Below, in pieces: positions 47,532 through 58,355 of a DNA stretch of 64,000 nucleotides; positions within the stretch are counted from its first letter, which is position 1, and the number at the start of each line of letters is the position of its first letter. The notes below the pieces were generated by a model. The model worked only from the letters and a program-made list of their open reading frames with translations, had not been told where the DNA came from and searched no databases. Both the position numbers and the translations under genes were made by a program. Source of the stretch: Haliclona indistincta (Eukaryota; Porifera; Demospongiae; Haplosclerida; Chalinidae); contig OZ024783.1 of the NCBI GenBank assembly GCA_964017065.1, positions 10,816,885 to 10,880,884 of the forward strand. The letters are read 5' to 3'.

Positions 47532-48726
47532 TAGGGTTGGGCTGAAAACAAGATGGCGGCTACACTTAGGATGAACACAATAATTCACGTATATCTTGGC
47601 TGTTGACGACATCAGGGGTATTTTAACTACCTAGGGGTTATCCTAAGAGGTAAGCGCTTACAATGAGTCTACTAATAAAGGCTATAAGGCCAGTTGCTAT
47701 GGGCATGAAGATGGCGTCTCGCATGGAGGCATCGTAAGTACGGCACTACCATATCTTCGCCGTACGGGTGTTTCAAGCTAATCTAACGTTCTGAAGCTCT
47801 TTGCACGATTTTTGCGATTACAAAGAGACCTTCAGAAGCAAAAGAAACCAGGTCTAAGGTGGTAAACCAGAGTTCACGTGGTCACCCGTTTGTTCATCTT
47901 CTTTCTTATTCTTCTTCTTCTTCAGAGAGCCTAGCGCCGTGGGTAGTGAGCTATTCAAGACAAAACCTACACAGAAACTACACTAGTCGTTGGGAGCAGT
48001 GCACCTGACATCTATTTAAGCCTAAAACACTAGCAGAAGCGAGTATTTCCAGAAAAACAGCGATTTTTGGTCCATAACAGACTCCATTCCATCATTCTGT
48101 TTGAACTCCGTTACTAGGTTACGCCTACTCGCGCACGCCCGTGTATTTAATTATTCTAATACAAGCGCACCTTAGTACAAATTGCTTGCACTGCTGCCGC
48201 TAGCAGTGTTCACAGCAGACAACGAGCAATTCATCACTGTTACACTGGATTTATCTGTTCAGGCGTAAGAATGCTAGCTAATGTTGCATGGTACGTGTTG
48301 CATGCATGCAGTGCAGACTGTCGATCGCCAGCTAGCTAGTGCAGTCAGCTGAAATAGTTCAAGAGGCTCTTTCAGTACACTATATTAGCATAAGTGCCAA
48401 CTAACTCATTAATAAAAAAAAGAAAAGAAACAAGTAATAAAAACATTTTAACCAAAATGCAAAAGATTTAGGGTTGGTACATTAATCGAAAAAGTATTGA
48501 AACAAGATTTTGAAATGAAAAGGATTGTAACAATAATAGCAGTATAATGCTACCTCCCTAAATTAACTGCTTTCGATAGTTGTGGTTAATTTAATAGGGA
48601 GGTAGCATTATACTGCTATTATTGTTACAATCCTTTTCATTTCAAAATCTTGTTTCAATACTTTTTCGATTAATGTACCAACCCTAAATCTTTTGCATTT
48701 TGGTTAAAATGTTTTTATTACTTGTT
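47532..48726. mobile_element. Hairpin-bounded element E2 (1155 bp between TAGGGTTG ends)
   Basis: TAGGGTTG at 47532-47539 and CAACCCTA at 48679-48686 delimit 1155 bp, the same length as E1. The right part is an inverted repeat with 132-nt identical arms (48429-48560 and 48595-48726), a 34-nt spacer whose ends also pair (AATTAAC/GTTAATT). Arm sequence differs from that of E1. The right arm runs directly into a truncated pogo transposase. Confidence 0.6.
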
Positions 48727-49432
48727 CAATTGTGATGAAACAGGAATGTGTTACGAACATAGCCCACCAGCTGTGGTTGCCATGAGGGGACAGCGTCACC
48801 CAAGAACTGTTACATCTGGCAATAAGAGGCAGACCACAGTCCTTGCTTGTGCCAATGCTGCTGGTTACTATATCCCACCTCTTGTAATTTTTAAAAGAAA
48901 GACTCTACCAGAGTCAATGTTAATTGGTGAAGTGCCAGGCACTCAATATGCCTTAAGTGATAGTGGATGGATGGATTCAGGATTTTTTGATAACTGGTTT
49001 TTAAGTCATTTTCTAGTGCACGCACCACCTGCAAGGCCACTTTTGCTACTACTCGATGGACATTCATCGCATTTTAATCCTCAATTTATCGCAAAAGCAG
49101 CTTTCGAACAAGTAATAGTTTTTTGCTTTCCTCCTAACACAACACATTTAACCCAACCCTTGGATAAAGGAATCTTTGGTCCTTTAAAACGCTATTGGAA
49201 TGAAGAGTCTCACCAGTACTTGTGTAAGCATCCTGGGCAAGTTATGAATGACTATTCTTTTAATACAGTATTTAGTAGAGCTTGGAGTCGAGCAATGACC
49301 ATTCCTAACGCAAGCGGTGCATTTGGAACTACTGGAATTTATCCCTTTGACCGTGTAATAAAAACACCGGCCTACATTATATTCCTTTGCTTAGCCCAGC
49401 ACCATCATGTTGAAGCATTTATGCACTCATGA
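48722..49432 (+). pseudogene. pogo/Tigger-type transposase, N-terminus lost
   Basis: The frame opens LFNCDETGMCYEHSPPAVVA and contains TVLACANAAGYYIPPLVIFK, LLLLLDGHSSHFN, VFCFPPNTTHLTQPLDKGIF, GPLKRYWNEE and a C-terminal GAFGTTGIYPFDR. These are the first Asp (CDETG), second Asp (DGHSSH) and following NTTHxxQPLD motif of the DDE_1 endonuclease. The DNA-binding N-terminus is missing: the sequence begins exactly where the inverted repeat of element E2 ends. Downstream the tail continues with frame changes to about 49850 (acidic EDNATIFAGAGDDEKEEEP in another frame). Not active. Confidence 0.85.
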
Positions 49433-49849
49433 TGTCAGTTTGGTTCTGCTAAAAGAACTGTCACTGAATGATTATGTCACAAAAGAATTAGAGAAAGTGG
49501 CAACGGAACTTAACTTGGGTATATTGTATCTACAAACAAGTCGAGACTAGTGAGTCAAATGCCTACAAAATTGCATGCAAGTCGGTTCCAAACTTCAAAG
49601 CCTGACTTATTATTATGTTCAATCCAAAGTTGCAAGAATGCTACATGGTTAATGAAGATAATGCCACAATATTTGCTGGTGCTGGTGACGATGAAAAAGA
49701 AGAGGAGCCAACTTCTGGGAACATGGAGAAATTGGAGGAGACTGCTTGTGGCATTGGTTGCAATTTGGACAGCCAGGAAGACAGATAATTTAAAACATAT
49801 GGACTTACTATTGATTATAAAAAGTCAACGAGAAAAAAACAAGTAGTGC

Positions 49850-50689
49850 TGCTCTAGAGGAAACACCAGTTCAAGAGAGAATCCACTCAGTAGTTGAAAA
49901 TGATGGCGTTGAAAATGATGACGTAACATCCAGTTCATCTGATGACCCTTATATCCAGCAAGGTATCAAGTGCCAGTCGTTCCTTTTCCTTCTTTGTCGC
50001 TTCTCTTTTTGCGGTGGGATGGCAAGATAGTGAAAATAGATCGCGCTTGGCTGGAGGATGTTTGCGGCAGCCAGGACCTGCTGGTTGGTGCTGCAGTGGA
50101 TATGCCTGGGAGAGGCAAAGGAGATAAAACAGCAATATGGAAGGGAGTGATAGTCAGGGATGACTATCTGCCAGTGGATGCTTCAGCAAGGAAAAGTAAG
50201 CTGATCTACAATTATACATGTACATGTACAGTGTGATTTTTTTCATTCATTTACACACTGTATTTACATGTGTATTTACTACTTGCAGCAGACACGCAAC
50301 AGTCCAGTGCCAAGCAATCGGCTGGCAAGCAGTCAAGCAGTGGCAAGCAGTCAAGCAGTGTCAAGCAGTCAAGCAGTGGCAAGCAGTCAATGGCTGGCAA
50401 GCCTTCTGGGGGGAAAAAGGATGGAGAAACTCAGATTATACAGATTGGCTATAGTGAGTACTTGCAATGTTAGTCTACTTGTACACATGTATACATGTAC
50501 ATGTACAAACTACATCTAGAATAGGTAGAATAGCTAGTTACAATCTATCCAAGTACATTGAGCCATGAAAATAATATGGGAACTGTTCCTTTTTTATAAG
50601 CTGATGAAGACTCACAGACTGACCTGGTGCTAGGGATGTGTCTAATATGCCGGCGTAATTTACGGAACAATTGGTCCGTAAAAGCATAA
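49850..50689 (+). CDS. Three-exon gene with GKQSSS repeats
   Basis: Three exons share phase and splice borders: up to 50195 (donor GTAAGC), 50289-50453 (acceptor CTTGCAG, donor GTGAGT) and 50601-50689 (ending TAA). Exon 1 encodes GKIVKIDRAWLEDVCGSQDL, LVGAAVDMPGRGKGDKTAIW and KGVIVRDDYLPVD; an upstream serine/acidic stretch (VENDDVTSSSSDD) is in another frame. Exon 2 is a short-period repeat (AKQSAGKQSSSGKQSSS..), and exon 3 ends DLVLGMCLICRRNLRNNWSV with a CxxC. Probably the 3' cargo or tail of a transposon gene; it follows the pogo remnant. Family unknown. Confidence 0.4.
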
Positions 50690-50744
50690 GGCATAATGCG
50701 GGAATAATCGGGAAGTAAACGGAATAAAACCAACGTGAATATGA

Positions 50745-51095
50745 ATGGCAGCCAGCAGTAGTGGTAGTACTAGTTGTAGCAGAAGTTCTAGAGCCAGTTC
50801 CAGCTACTCAACAACTACTGAAGTTCCTGATATCGATTCTGAAAGTGAAAGCGATTCTGAATCGGATGCTGTACCGTCTCTGTTGGACAGGCTCAGATCC
50901 CCTTCACCTTCGGATTTTGTGCGCAAGAGGAAGACCGCTGCTAATCCACCACCCCGTGGAAAGCGCAAGAGTCGTGGGGCTGTGGATCTGAAGAAACAGA
51001 AACAGAACAGTGTGTGAGAGACTACCCAAGTGAACCACTAACTGTTTCCAACGGAAAGCAATTCTGTCGTGGCTGTCGGAACGGAATCAAAGTTT
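50745..51095 (+). pseudogene. Transposase N-terminus with C2-type finger start
   Basis: ATG at 50745 opens a Ser-rich acidic stretch (TEVPDIDSESESDSESD), then basic KRKTAANPPPRGKRKSRGAV. A one-base shift near 51010 leads into DYPSEPLTVSNGKQFCRGCR, the start of a BED-like CxxC finger common in transposases. The finger is cut at about 51095 by a Tc1-like sequence on the other strand. Confidence 0.5.
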
Positions 51096-51720
51096 TTTTT
51101 AAGAATAATGCAGTACAAAGGAGCTTTCATTATTCCCTCAAATATACACACTTCAGTTGCACCATTCTTGCTAATACCAGCCCAAACATAGACCAATGAT
51201 GTCATTTGGAGCGACGAAACAACAGTTCAGCTGATTTTCCAGCTGAACTGTTGTTTCGTCGCTCCAAATGACATTATTAAAACTGTTGTGTAGGTAGGCA
51301 CGTGCGAATTCAAGCCTCTTCTCCTTGTTAGCATTCCAAATTAGCTGACAATAGGCTGAACCACGATAGATCCATCCAAGTTCCACCCTGCTGCGTACAA
51401 TAGTTGCTAGAGAAATGTAGACTCCAGCATTGGCTAACTTAGCTTGTAACTGTGTGGCTGTTGTTTCATCATCCTCGCGCATGGCATGTTCAATGAATTG
51501 GTGAATTTCAGTAGAGACTTTAGCACAATGACCAGAGCCAGGTTTTCGTCCAATCGATTTTCGAGTTGCAAAATGTTTAAAAAACATTCGAATTCCTTGC
51601 TTTGAAACTCTGATGTGATCTTCAAGAACTAGGCATTCAGCAATTGCAGATACCTTAAGGCCTTTCCAATGCAAACTAAGAATCCGTAGCTGTGTGTAAT
51701 TAGTCATAACCATTGCTAAA
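51096..51720 (-). pseudogene. Tc1/mariner transposase with fold-back replacement
   Basis: Reading from about 51708 downward: a helix-turn-helix start (TNYTQLRILSLHWKGLKVSA), IGRKPGSGHCAKVS, then the catalytic part up to NNVIWSDETTVQLEN with the first Asp of the DDE triad. There the sequence folds back (see 51195-51278). Beyond it, in another frame, native transposase resumes: VYVWAGISKNGATEVCIFEG and IMKAPLYC. The segment between (normally about 25 residues) is replaced by an inverted copy of the preceding 38 bases. The rest is lost at 51096, where the copy abuts the BED-like ORF. Confidence 0.75.
51195..51278. repeat. Fold-back inverted repeat inside Tc1 copy
   Basis: 38-nt arms (51195-51232 and 51241-51278), 37 of 38 paired, 8-nt spacer. 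CAGCTG occurs at the turn-around on both sides of the spacer, a microhomology. Confidence 0.9.
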
Positions 51721-52188
51721 AAAGATGAAATACATGGTGCTAAGTAACATAATTGATGGCAAACAGCATGCAGCCTTACCAAGAATAAAGCATCCGACAA
51801 CAAAACAGAACTGATTTTGGTAATCGCAATAACTTGAAAAGTAACAACTGAACCAGAAAACCAGTTCGCTACCAAAGTGTGAGGGCAATAGTGAGATCCT
51901 TTTTATAGCCATGCTGGCTTCGTGAAGTTCGCAATTACAACCCAAGAAGTTTGTGACTACAACCCAAAATTAGTTTACATTGTACAATACTATAATGACT
52001 TCTAGTGTCACGAACAATGTACTGTACAAAACCACAATACTGAACTAGGGAGCAGTTTGTGAAGAACAATACATGTTACTAAGAATGTTTGACGAACATT
52101 CGCGAGGTAATCACGAGCATTCACAAACTTTTTTGTGCAATGTACTGTATTTATTATCGTTATAATTATTTTACTTTGCTTACAATCT

Positions 52189-52388
52189 NNNNNNNNNNNN
52201 NNNNNNNNNNNNNNNNNNNNNNNNNNNNNNNNNNNNNNNNNNNNNNNNNNNNNNNNNNNNNNNNNNNNNNNNNNNNNNNNNNNNNNNNNNNNNNNNNNNN
52301 NNNNNNNNNNNNNNNNNNNNNNNNNNNNNNNNNNNNNNNNNNNNNNNNNNNNNNNNNNNNNNNNNNNNNNNNNNNNNNNNNNNNNNNN
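52189..52388. other. Assembly gap (200 N)
   Basis: Exactly 200 undetermined bases, so probably a scaffold gap of unknown true size. One missing ATM exon could lie here. Confidence 0.99.
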
Positions 52389-53000
52389 AATGACACACGC
52401 ATGCTAACAGCACAGAGAACACAATCACAAGCCTGCAAATAGTGAAATTACAGTACCACGTTTGCAGTACAATAATTTATGGAAAATGAATAACAAGATA
52501 TTACAAAAAATAGCAATAAAGTCTGTTCTTTATCCTAACCAGTTTTGTCCCCATTTGTCATAGCTACATGTAAAGTCATCCCACTTTAGCAGACATATTG
52601 GCTAAACTGCATTCCAACATCATGTGACCATAACCACGCACAGTACACAAACATGCAAACATGTATATCCCATAATGGGTATTGATTTTGGTTTTGCACA
52701 TACATGTACACACTCTTAACAGAGCACATGGCTTCATCATCGAACATGATAAACAAAGTCATGCGCTCCTCTGGTCACCATTACACACACACACACACAT
52801 GAATACCCTCTAGTGCTTCCAACTTACTCATAAACACACTTGGAGCATGTACAGTATAAGTAATGTATTACAGTGTGAAGTACAGCACTAGTCCATCAGG
52901 CTATCATGACATGGCGTCAACACTGCCTTATTCGTCACGCATCAATTATCATGTGTGCACACACGTAGCCCACACACACACTGGTCTCACACTGATACAA

Positions 53001-53159
53001 CAGTACTACACTTCATGCTCAATACAGTACAATACATTACTATACACACATGTCAGTACTACACTTCATGCTCAATACAGTACAATACATTACTATACAC
53101 ACATGTCAGTACTACACTTCATGCTTAATACAGTACAATACATTACTATACACACATGT
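53001..53159. repeat. Three tandem 53-bp repeats
   Basis: Units start at 53001, 53054 and 53107 with CAGTACTACACTTCATGCT; a truncated fourth starts at 53160. Differences are single bases. Confidence 0.9.
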
Positions 53160-53179
53160 CAGTACGGAACACTATGCTG

Positions 53180-54200
53180 CTCTGTGGACTACTAATCGTA
53201 CACACGTCTTCTCAGAAATCAGTTCACAAGTTTCTACTGTTAATACACAGAAGCAGTTCTGTGAAGGTGAATTTAAAGTATAAGATATCTTCCCTACGTT
53301 CACTTGTTTACATAGTGTATGTACATAGCCACTACTGTTATACCTTCTATACAAATATAAACACACATTTCAAATACTGAGATTTTGTTTATGCAGAAAG
53401 AACAGGTGACATTGAACTGACCTATGAAACAATTGATGGATAAATGGTGAGGTGAAAAAAAAAACAGAAGGATACCACGATTGGTGCAGATTTCATAAAC
53501 GTACACATTACTCTATCAAAGTGAATCCATAATTTTATTTCAAAGACATAACATGATACGAGATAGTTCTGCATACCAAGGCTAGAGGGCGGGGTGGTAG
53601 AACATGAGGCGAGAGAGGGAGAATCCCGGGGAACTCCCCTCCGCATGATATCAGTCTTAGGCTCATGTACCAATGCAGTACAAATATTCGATCAACACAT
53701 ACCTCGATCAGTACGCTAGATAGCTTTACATATTAAATTTCGTGAACAGAACCAAAATTTGCATTGCATCACAAAAACTGACTCTGTGGTACTTGAAATA
53801 ATTTTTTATAATTTTTGTCATAATGTCATCATTTCCATTATGTCGAATTAGTGCCTGTTAGTGCTTAGCATGATTAGACTGGATCTCTATTTGCTCCTGA
53901 GGTGCCAGACTACAGGTTTATCACCAAGCAATTCACACATTATGACATGTTCTCAAACTAGTAATTAATCACATACTAGTTAATTGCTTCCTAATTACAG
54001 TTCCTCCTTCACAATGAACCAGCCTGTCTGTCTCTGACAAACAGTGCCAATGAGTAAGTGTGGGACTGTTAGTTTGGCTTTTAACATACATATGCTGTAC
54101 ACATCATTCCTTACTGACTAATTGTGCCGCCCGCCAGTAGTCGAATATGTATAACATTATACGAAACGCAAAAGCATTGATACTCAGGTGTCACTGCACA
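53180..54200. other. No gene seen
   Basis: Inside the large ATM interval. A short plus-strand piece (54001-54055, acceptor ATTACAG, donor GTAAGT, encoding HNEPACLSLTNSAN) has exon-like borders but no partner exon. Confidence 0.35.
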
Positions 54201-54208
54201 GACGTATG

Positions 54209-54540
54209 CAGTGGCGTATCTAGGGGGGATGCTCAGGGTGCTCCAGCACCCCCCTTAAACTAGACTTATTAATATTCATAAAGTAGCAGGCTACTGGCTA
54301 ACCTAACCTCAGGCTCTAAGCTCTATAGCTTCATCGAAGAGTCCATGACGATCGAGTGCCGTACAGTTCTAAATAACGCACGCTGTACCAATTACACTAA
54401 CCAAATAATTTACACAATATTAACCACGCTAAAATAAACGAAATTAATTGATCATGAATAATTAATTAGCAAAATTTTCGGGCGCGCTTTGCGCGCCCCT
54501 ATTCAGCACCCCCTTCTGTCAAATCCTAGATACGCCACTG
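54209..54540. mobile_element. hAT-family MITE, 332 bp, 8-bp TSD
   Basis: TIRs CAGTGGCGTATCTAGG and CCTAGATACGCCACTG. Perfect 8-bp target duplication GACGTATG at 54201-54208 and 54541-54548. The subterminal right side (AGCAAAATTTTCGGGCGCGC, then TTTGCGCGCCC) matches the right end of the 2.8-kb hAT element at 27189-30003. Non-autonomous derivative of that family. Confidence 0.95.
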
Positions 54541-54548
54541 GACGTATG

Positions 54549-55383
54549 TATCAATTTCAGGGTTTTAATTCATGAAATATTTTAGCAATCACCATACTAT
54601 GGTACAAGTACATGGTGACACTTCTTGTTGGCACTAAAACACTTCTTGTTCAAGACCAAAACAAAAACAACAGATGGTCCAGGACAAGCACAGCACATTC
54701 TGATCAGGTCAACATCACACACACCATGTATGACCTACTAATACAATTAGACATCTAAGCTACTTTATTATCACAACACCCAGTTCCAAGAAAAAATATG
54801 AAAAACAAAACCAATTCAAAGCTCAAGGTACAAGCTTGTGCACCCTAAACACAATAAGTAACAAGTGAAGTCATTATTGGTTTTGAACACAGCAATTGAG
54901 GGTCACCAGCGTATTATCAACAATAATAATTATGTGAAAACAATTTGAAACCTGTTCAACAGTGCAGTATAGTACATACATGTAACTTGTGTCTATACTA
55001 TGACCCACACACTGTGACAAAAAGCAAAGGACAGCTAACTAGCTTTCATACAGTGCTGTTACAATGCACGAGGAATAAAGGCTGGTTTATGGCGTCATCC
55101 CTACACCTTTTAGTTGAATATTATTAAAACATTTTTACTTAACTTGTTCAAATTGTATAGCAACACAACGTGACACAAGAGTTCTATATCTGTGTGTTGC
55201 ATTTACACAACATAGCGCAAGTGACTGCGTCACATTGTAAACCAGCTTATACACAACGATATACACGACCATGAACACTAACTGGCACTCGCATTGGGCT
55301 GCCACCTAAAACTTAGTAGTGCTCATTATTAATTTTAAAATTACAATGCACATGTACCACTACTGGTAGAGCAGTCAGCTGAC
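54549..55383. other. ATM intron, no gene seen
   Basis: No exon with the phase required by ATM (two bases completing a codon) was found on the minus strand. Confidence 0.4.
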
Positions 55384-57141
55384 CTGTCCATGTGGAGGGC
55401 GGGGCATCCAGGAGGTACCGTGGACAGGTTAACACATAGTTGAGCAGCATGTGAGAGTAGTCAGACACCATCCAGGACTGGAAGTGACGCTGAGTCAGCA
55501 TTAGAGAGAAATGATCCATGATACCCAGTACGGTGAGACAACCTCCTCCTATAACCGAAAGTACGATACAAGCACAAAAGAATAGTCAAAACCAAATTTG
55601 AATGATACAGTTACTAATATTTTTGGATCAATCCTTACAAAAGCATTAATATTTGATTGTACCTAACAAATTTGGGTGGTGGTGAAATCACTATTAATTT
55701 TTTGTAACAACCATGAGCGTATAAGGGGAAGGAGCATTTAACTGCGCTGTTGCTACTTGGAACTTGGGCCTTTCTGTGCGTGTCATGGCTCGCTATTTCC
55801 TACCTATACATTCATACACGCTTCGTCCTGCCTGTTTCCAGCTATAACAAGTGAACATTCAATCCACAGTTGAACGCTCCTTCCCCTTGCACGCTCCTGA
55901 AATACTGTACACATCAACATTCTTTTGAACTATTGTTATGATTTACAAACTACATGATCTGTCTAGACACAATACACACAAGGATCAAAGCTGAGGGCTG
56001 ACTACTCTCTTGGTAAATCAGAAACTTTCAAAATTGTGTGAATATAGAGAGACATAACAATGACTCACGGCTATGAGCTGACTTGAGTACAGCACGCATC
56101 GTGTCCACGATATCCTACAATGGAGATAAACACACTAACATTTGACATACAATAGAAACTACAAAAAGTACAAATTTGATTTTTTTGTTTAGTTCATAAC
56201 GTAAAACTTTGACAACCGCCTACAGTCCCTTAGGATTGCTAAAACAGAGTTTATCTACCCATTATACCACATGGTTGAACCTGCAACAATGATATCACTA
56301 CTTCCTTTTTTCTAACCAACTTGTAAAACACAAGTAAACATTAGACACAAAGACTATAGGTGCCAGCTGTTGTAAATTGAGCATGAAAACAAGAGTCAGT
56401 GGTGATCACATAGTAATTTCTGGTTAAAAATTATTGTTAACTAGGTCCTCTATTGTCTACATAACACAATAGCACTTCGGTAATTAATCGTAGGCGACCT
56501 TCAACACAACAATCCTCATCCCCAGACAACAATCTTCATCCCCAGACAATAATCCTCATCCCCTCTCACCTGCTTCATCTTCTTTCTGCTGGTCTGAGCA
56601 CCAGCTGATGCAACCGGCTTCTCTCTGTCCAGTTTCAACGCTGCCTCACACTCTCGTATCACATAGTCTACCACACCATTGAACAAGCCGTCCCATGTGA
56701 CTAAACTAGAGCTACTGCTACCACTTCGGCCTCTCTGTCCAGCACTGCTGCTGTCAATGTAGTTCTTCACCTCCTCAGACTCGAGAAGACCACGCAAGCT
56801 TTCAGCAGCTTTCTAAACACACATGTAACAAACAGTCACACCATGAACAGGTTTCACATACATAATAATCCCCAAACAAGTGAATAGTATGAAAATATGC
56901 TGCTAAAACCTCCAAATGGAATACACTCCATTATTAACAAGAAGCGGAACTGTTTTTTCGCTTATGGACCACAAAAGTAAACAGTAAACATACAACTCTA
57001 ATTAGTGTTGACCACGTGGCGTTCAGCTCGACAACCACACGAGCAGATAGTACTGCGCAGTTCTCTTACCCGACGGTCTGTGCTTTTGTCTCCCGAGAGA
57101 CGCTGGTAGGCAGAGAGAAGGTTGTTCAGTTCGTGACTCAT
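55384..57141 (-). CDS. ATM: ATM, N-terminal (TAN-region) exons 1-4
   Basis: ATM is the large PI3K-like kinase that signals DNA double-strand breaks. Four minus-strand exons join in frame: 57141-57070 (start MSHELNNLLSAYQRLSGDK), 56812-56570, 56114-56069 and 55548-55384. All have AG/GT borders and matching phases (0, 0, then 1, then 1 base carried). The start aligns with the human N-terminus (MS..LN.LL...), the second exon with the human stretch ending in a basic RQKKMQ-type motif (here SRKKMKQ), and the fourth with the TAN region rich in W, Y and L. The second exon carries a serine-rich insertion (SGSSSSS) absent from the human sequence as I recall it. The next exon must begin with two bases completing a codon and was not found between here and 14322. 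A (CG)n run lies about 70 bp upstream of the ATG. Alternative genes are unlikely because the 2-14 kb block continues the same protein. Confidence 0.85.
55714..55898. mobile_element. Small TIR element, 185 bp
   Basis: About 33-bp inverted ends: AAGGGGAAGGAGC on the left and GCTCCTTCCCCTT on the right, embedded in GAGCG...AACTG / CAGTT...CGCTC. Lies in the ATM intron between exons 3 and 4. Confidence 0.75.
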
Positions 57142-57245
57142 AGCAGAGAGAAACAGCTCCGCTACAGTACTCAGCTCAAGTCAACTGACTGACCCACGTG
57201 GCAAGTGCACCGTGCGCGCGCGCGCGCGCGCGAAATTAACTAAGG
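57142..57245 (-). promoter_or_regulatory. Probable ATM 5' flank with (CG)n run
   Basis: Just upstream of the ATM start codon. A pure alternating CG run of 19 bases lies at 57214-57232, with CACGTGG at 57195-57201. No TATA box was seen. The regulatory role is inferred from position only. Confidence 0.35.
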
Positions 57246-58355
57246 CGTGTACCGGTACATGACCAAAATCAACTTGCATAGAGAAACAGTTTTCAAGAAA
57301 GAAAAGCAAGGAAATAATGTGTAAAATACAAGTGCATGAGAGACAGAGAATTGGTGAAGGTGATAAGTAGACTGCAATTTATAATAATAACCCGTGCAAA
57401 GAGAAAGAAAGGAATATTGCGTGGTCTCGCACTAGAAACTACTAACTCAAGACCCTAAAAACCTTAACCTAACGTGCCAGTATGGACCTAACAGTATCTG
57501 ATTTTTTTCACTTACAATCAATGCACTATCTGAAATTAGTATGAAAGTCTTTAAAATTATCTGAATTTTTTTTCATATAATGAAGAAAAGTATGATTAAG
57601 TATCCATTATACAGATACGATTTATATGAAAATCAGATGAAATCAGTCAATCTAACAATATAGGCCTTGGCTCTATATACTTGCGTTCACAAAGAAAATG
57701 TGGTGAGATTATTCACTTCAACCCATCACCTCTCTTGTCTAGCTTCTGCAGTAAAGCTTGGATAATTGGTGAAACACCTTGAGGCAGGACAAGACAAATC
57801 TATCAAAGTGAATACCTCAACTCAAGGAGATTTATTTACAGCAAGTTCTAATGACTGCAGTTTAACATTATTAATATTTTATGAGAACCAATAATTAAAA
57901 TTTAATATTGCACAATGCAAGTTTTTTGAAATGTGATACAATGTCAATTGTATTTTCATGATTGACTTAACAAAAAAATTATTGTTAAATCATTGACAAA
58001 ATCCACAAGTGATCATTATCTCGTGATGTTACAATGGGGCCACATAAATATTATCTACTGGTACAATTGCACTGAGCTCGAGTGTAGTATCTACAAAAAG
58101 AAGACCAGATTCGATATCCTTTCGAGCAGGTGAAAACCATGTGACTGATGCAAATATTGTGTTCTTTCCACAAAAGCAATGTTGAAACAACAATTTAATT
58201 TGACTTAACTTTTAAGAGTTTTCAGATTGTCTGACAAAGATAAACGAAGAGGAAACATTAGCGGTATCAAATAAATGGCTAGCTAACAATACTTTTATTC
58301 AATTACCATCAAGGTTGATGTAGCGAGTGAGTTCCAATACCTCTCTTGATACAGT
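57246..58355. other. Intergenic, no gene seen
   Basis: AT-rich. Short repeats shared with the ATM intron near 12800 (CCTAACGTGCC words). Confidence 0.45.

Larger units (their letters stand above)
14323..55383 (-). other. 41-kb interval between ATM exon blocks
   Basis: The N-terminal ATM exons end at 55384 and the next recognised ATM exon starts at 14322. About 365 residues of the human protein (roughly 180-545) are unaccounted for. I translated the likely minus-strand stretches and saw no ATM-like exon. The interval holds transposons, repeats, gene fragments and a 200-base gap. It may be one or more very large introns with poorly conserved exons that I missed, or a misjoin. Confidence 0.5.

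Noticed and set aside
52089..52442. Open frames spanning the N run
   Set aside because: They are artefacts of undetermined bases.
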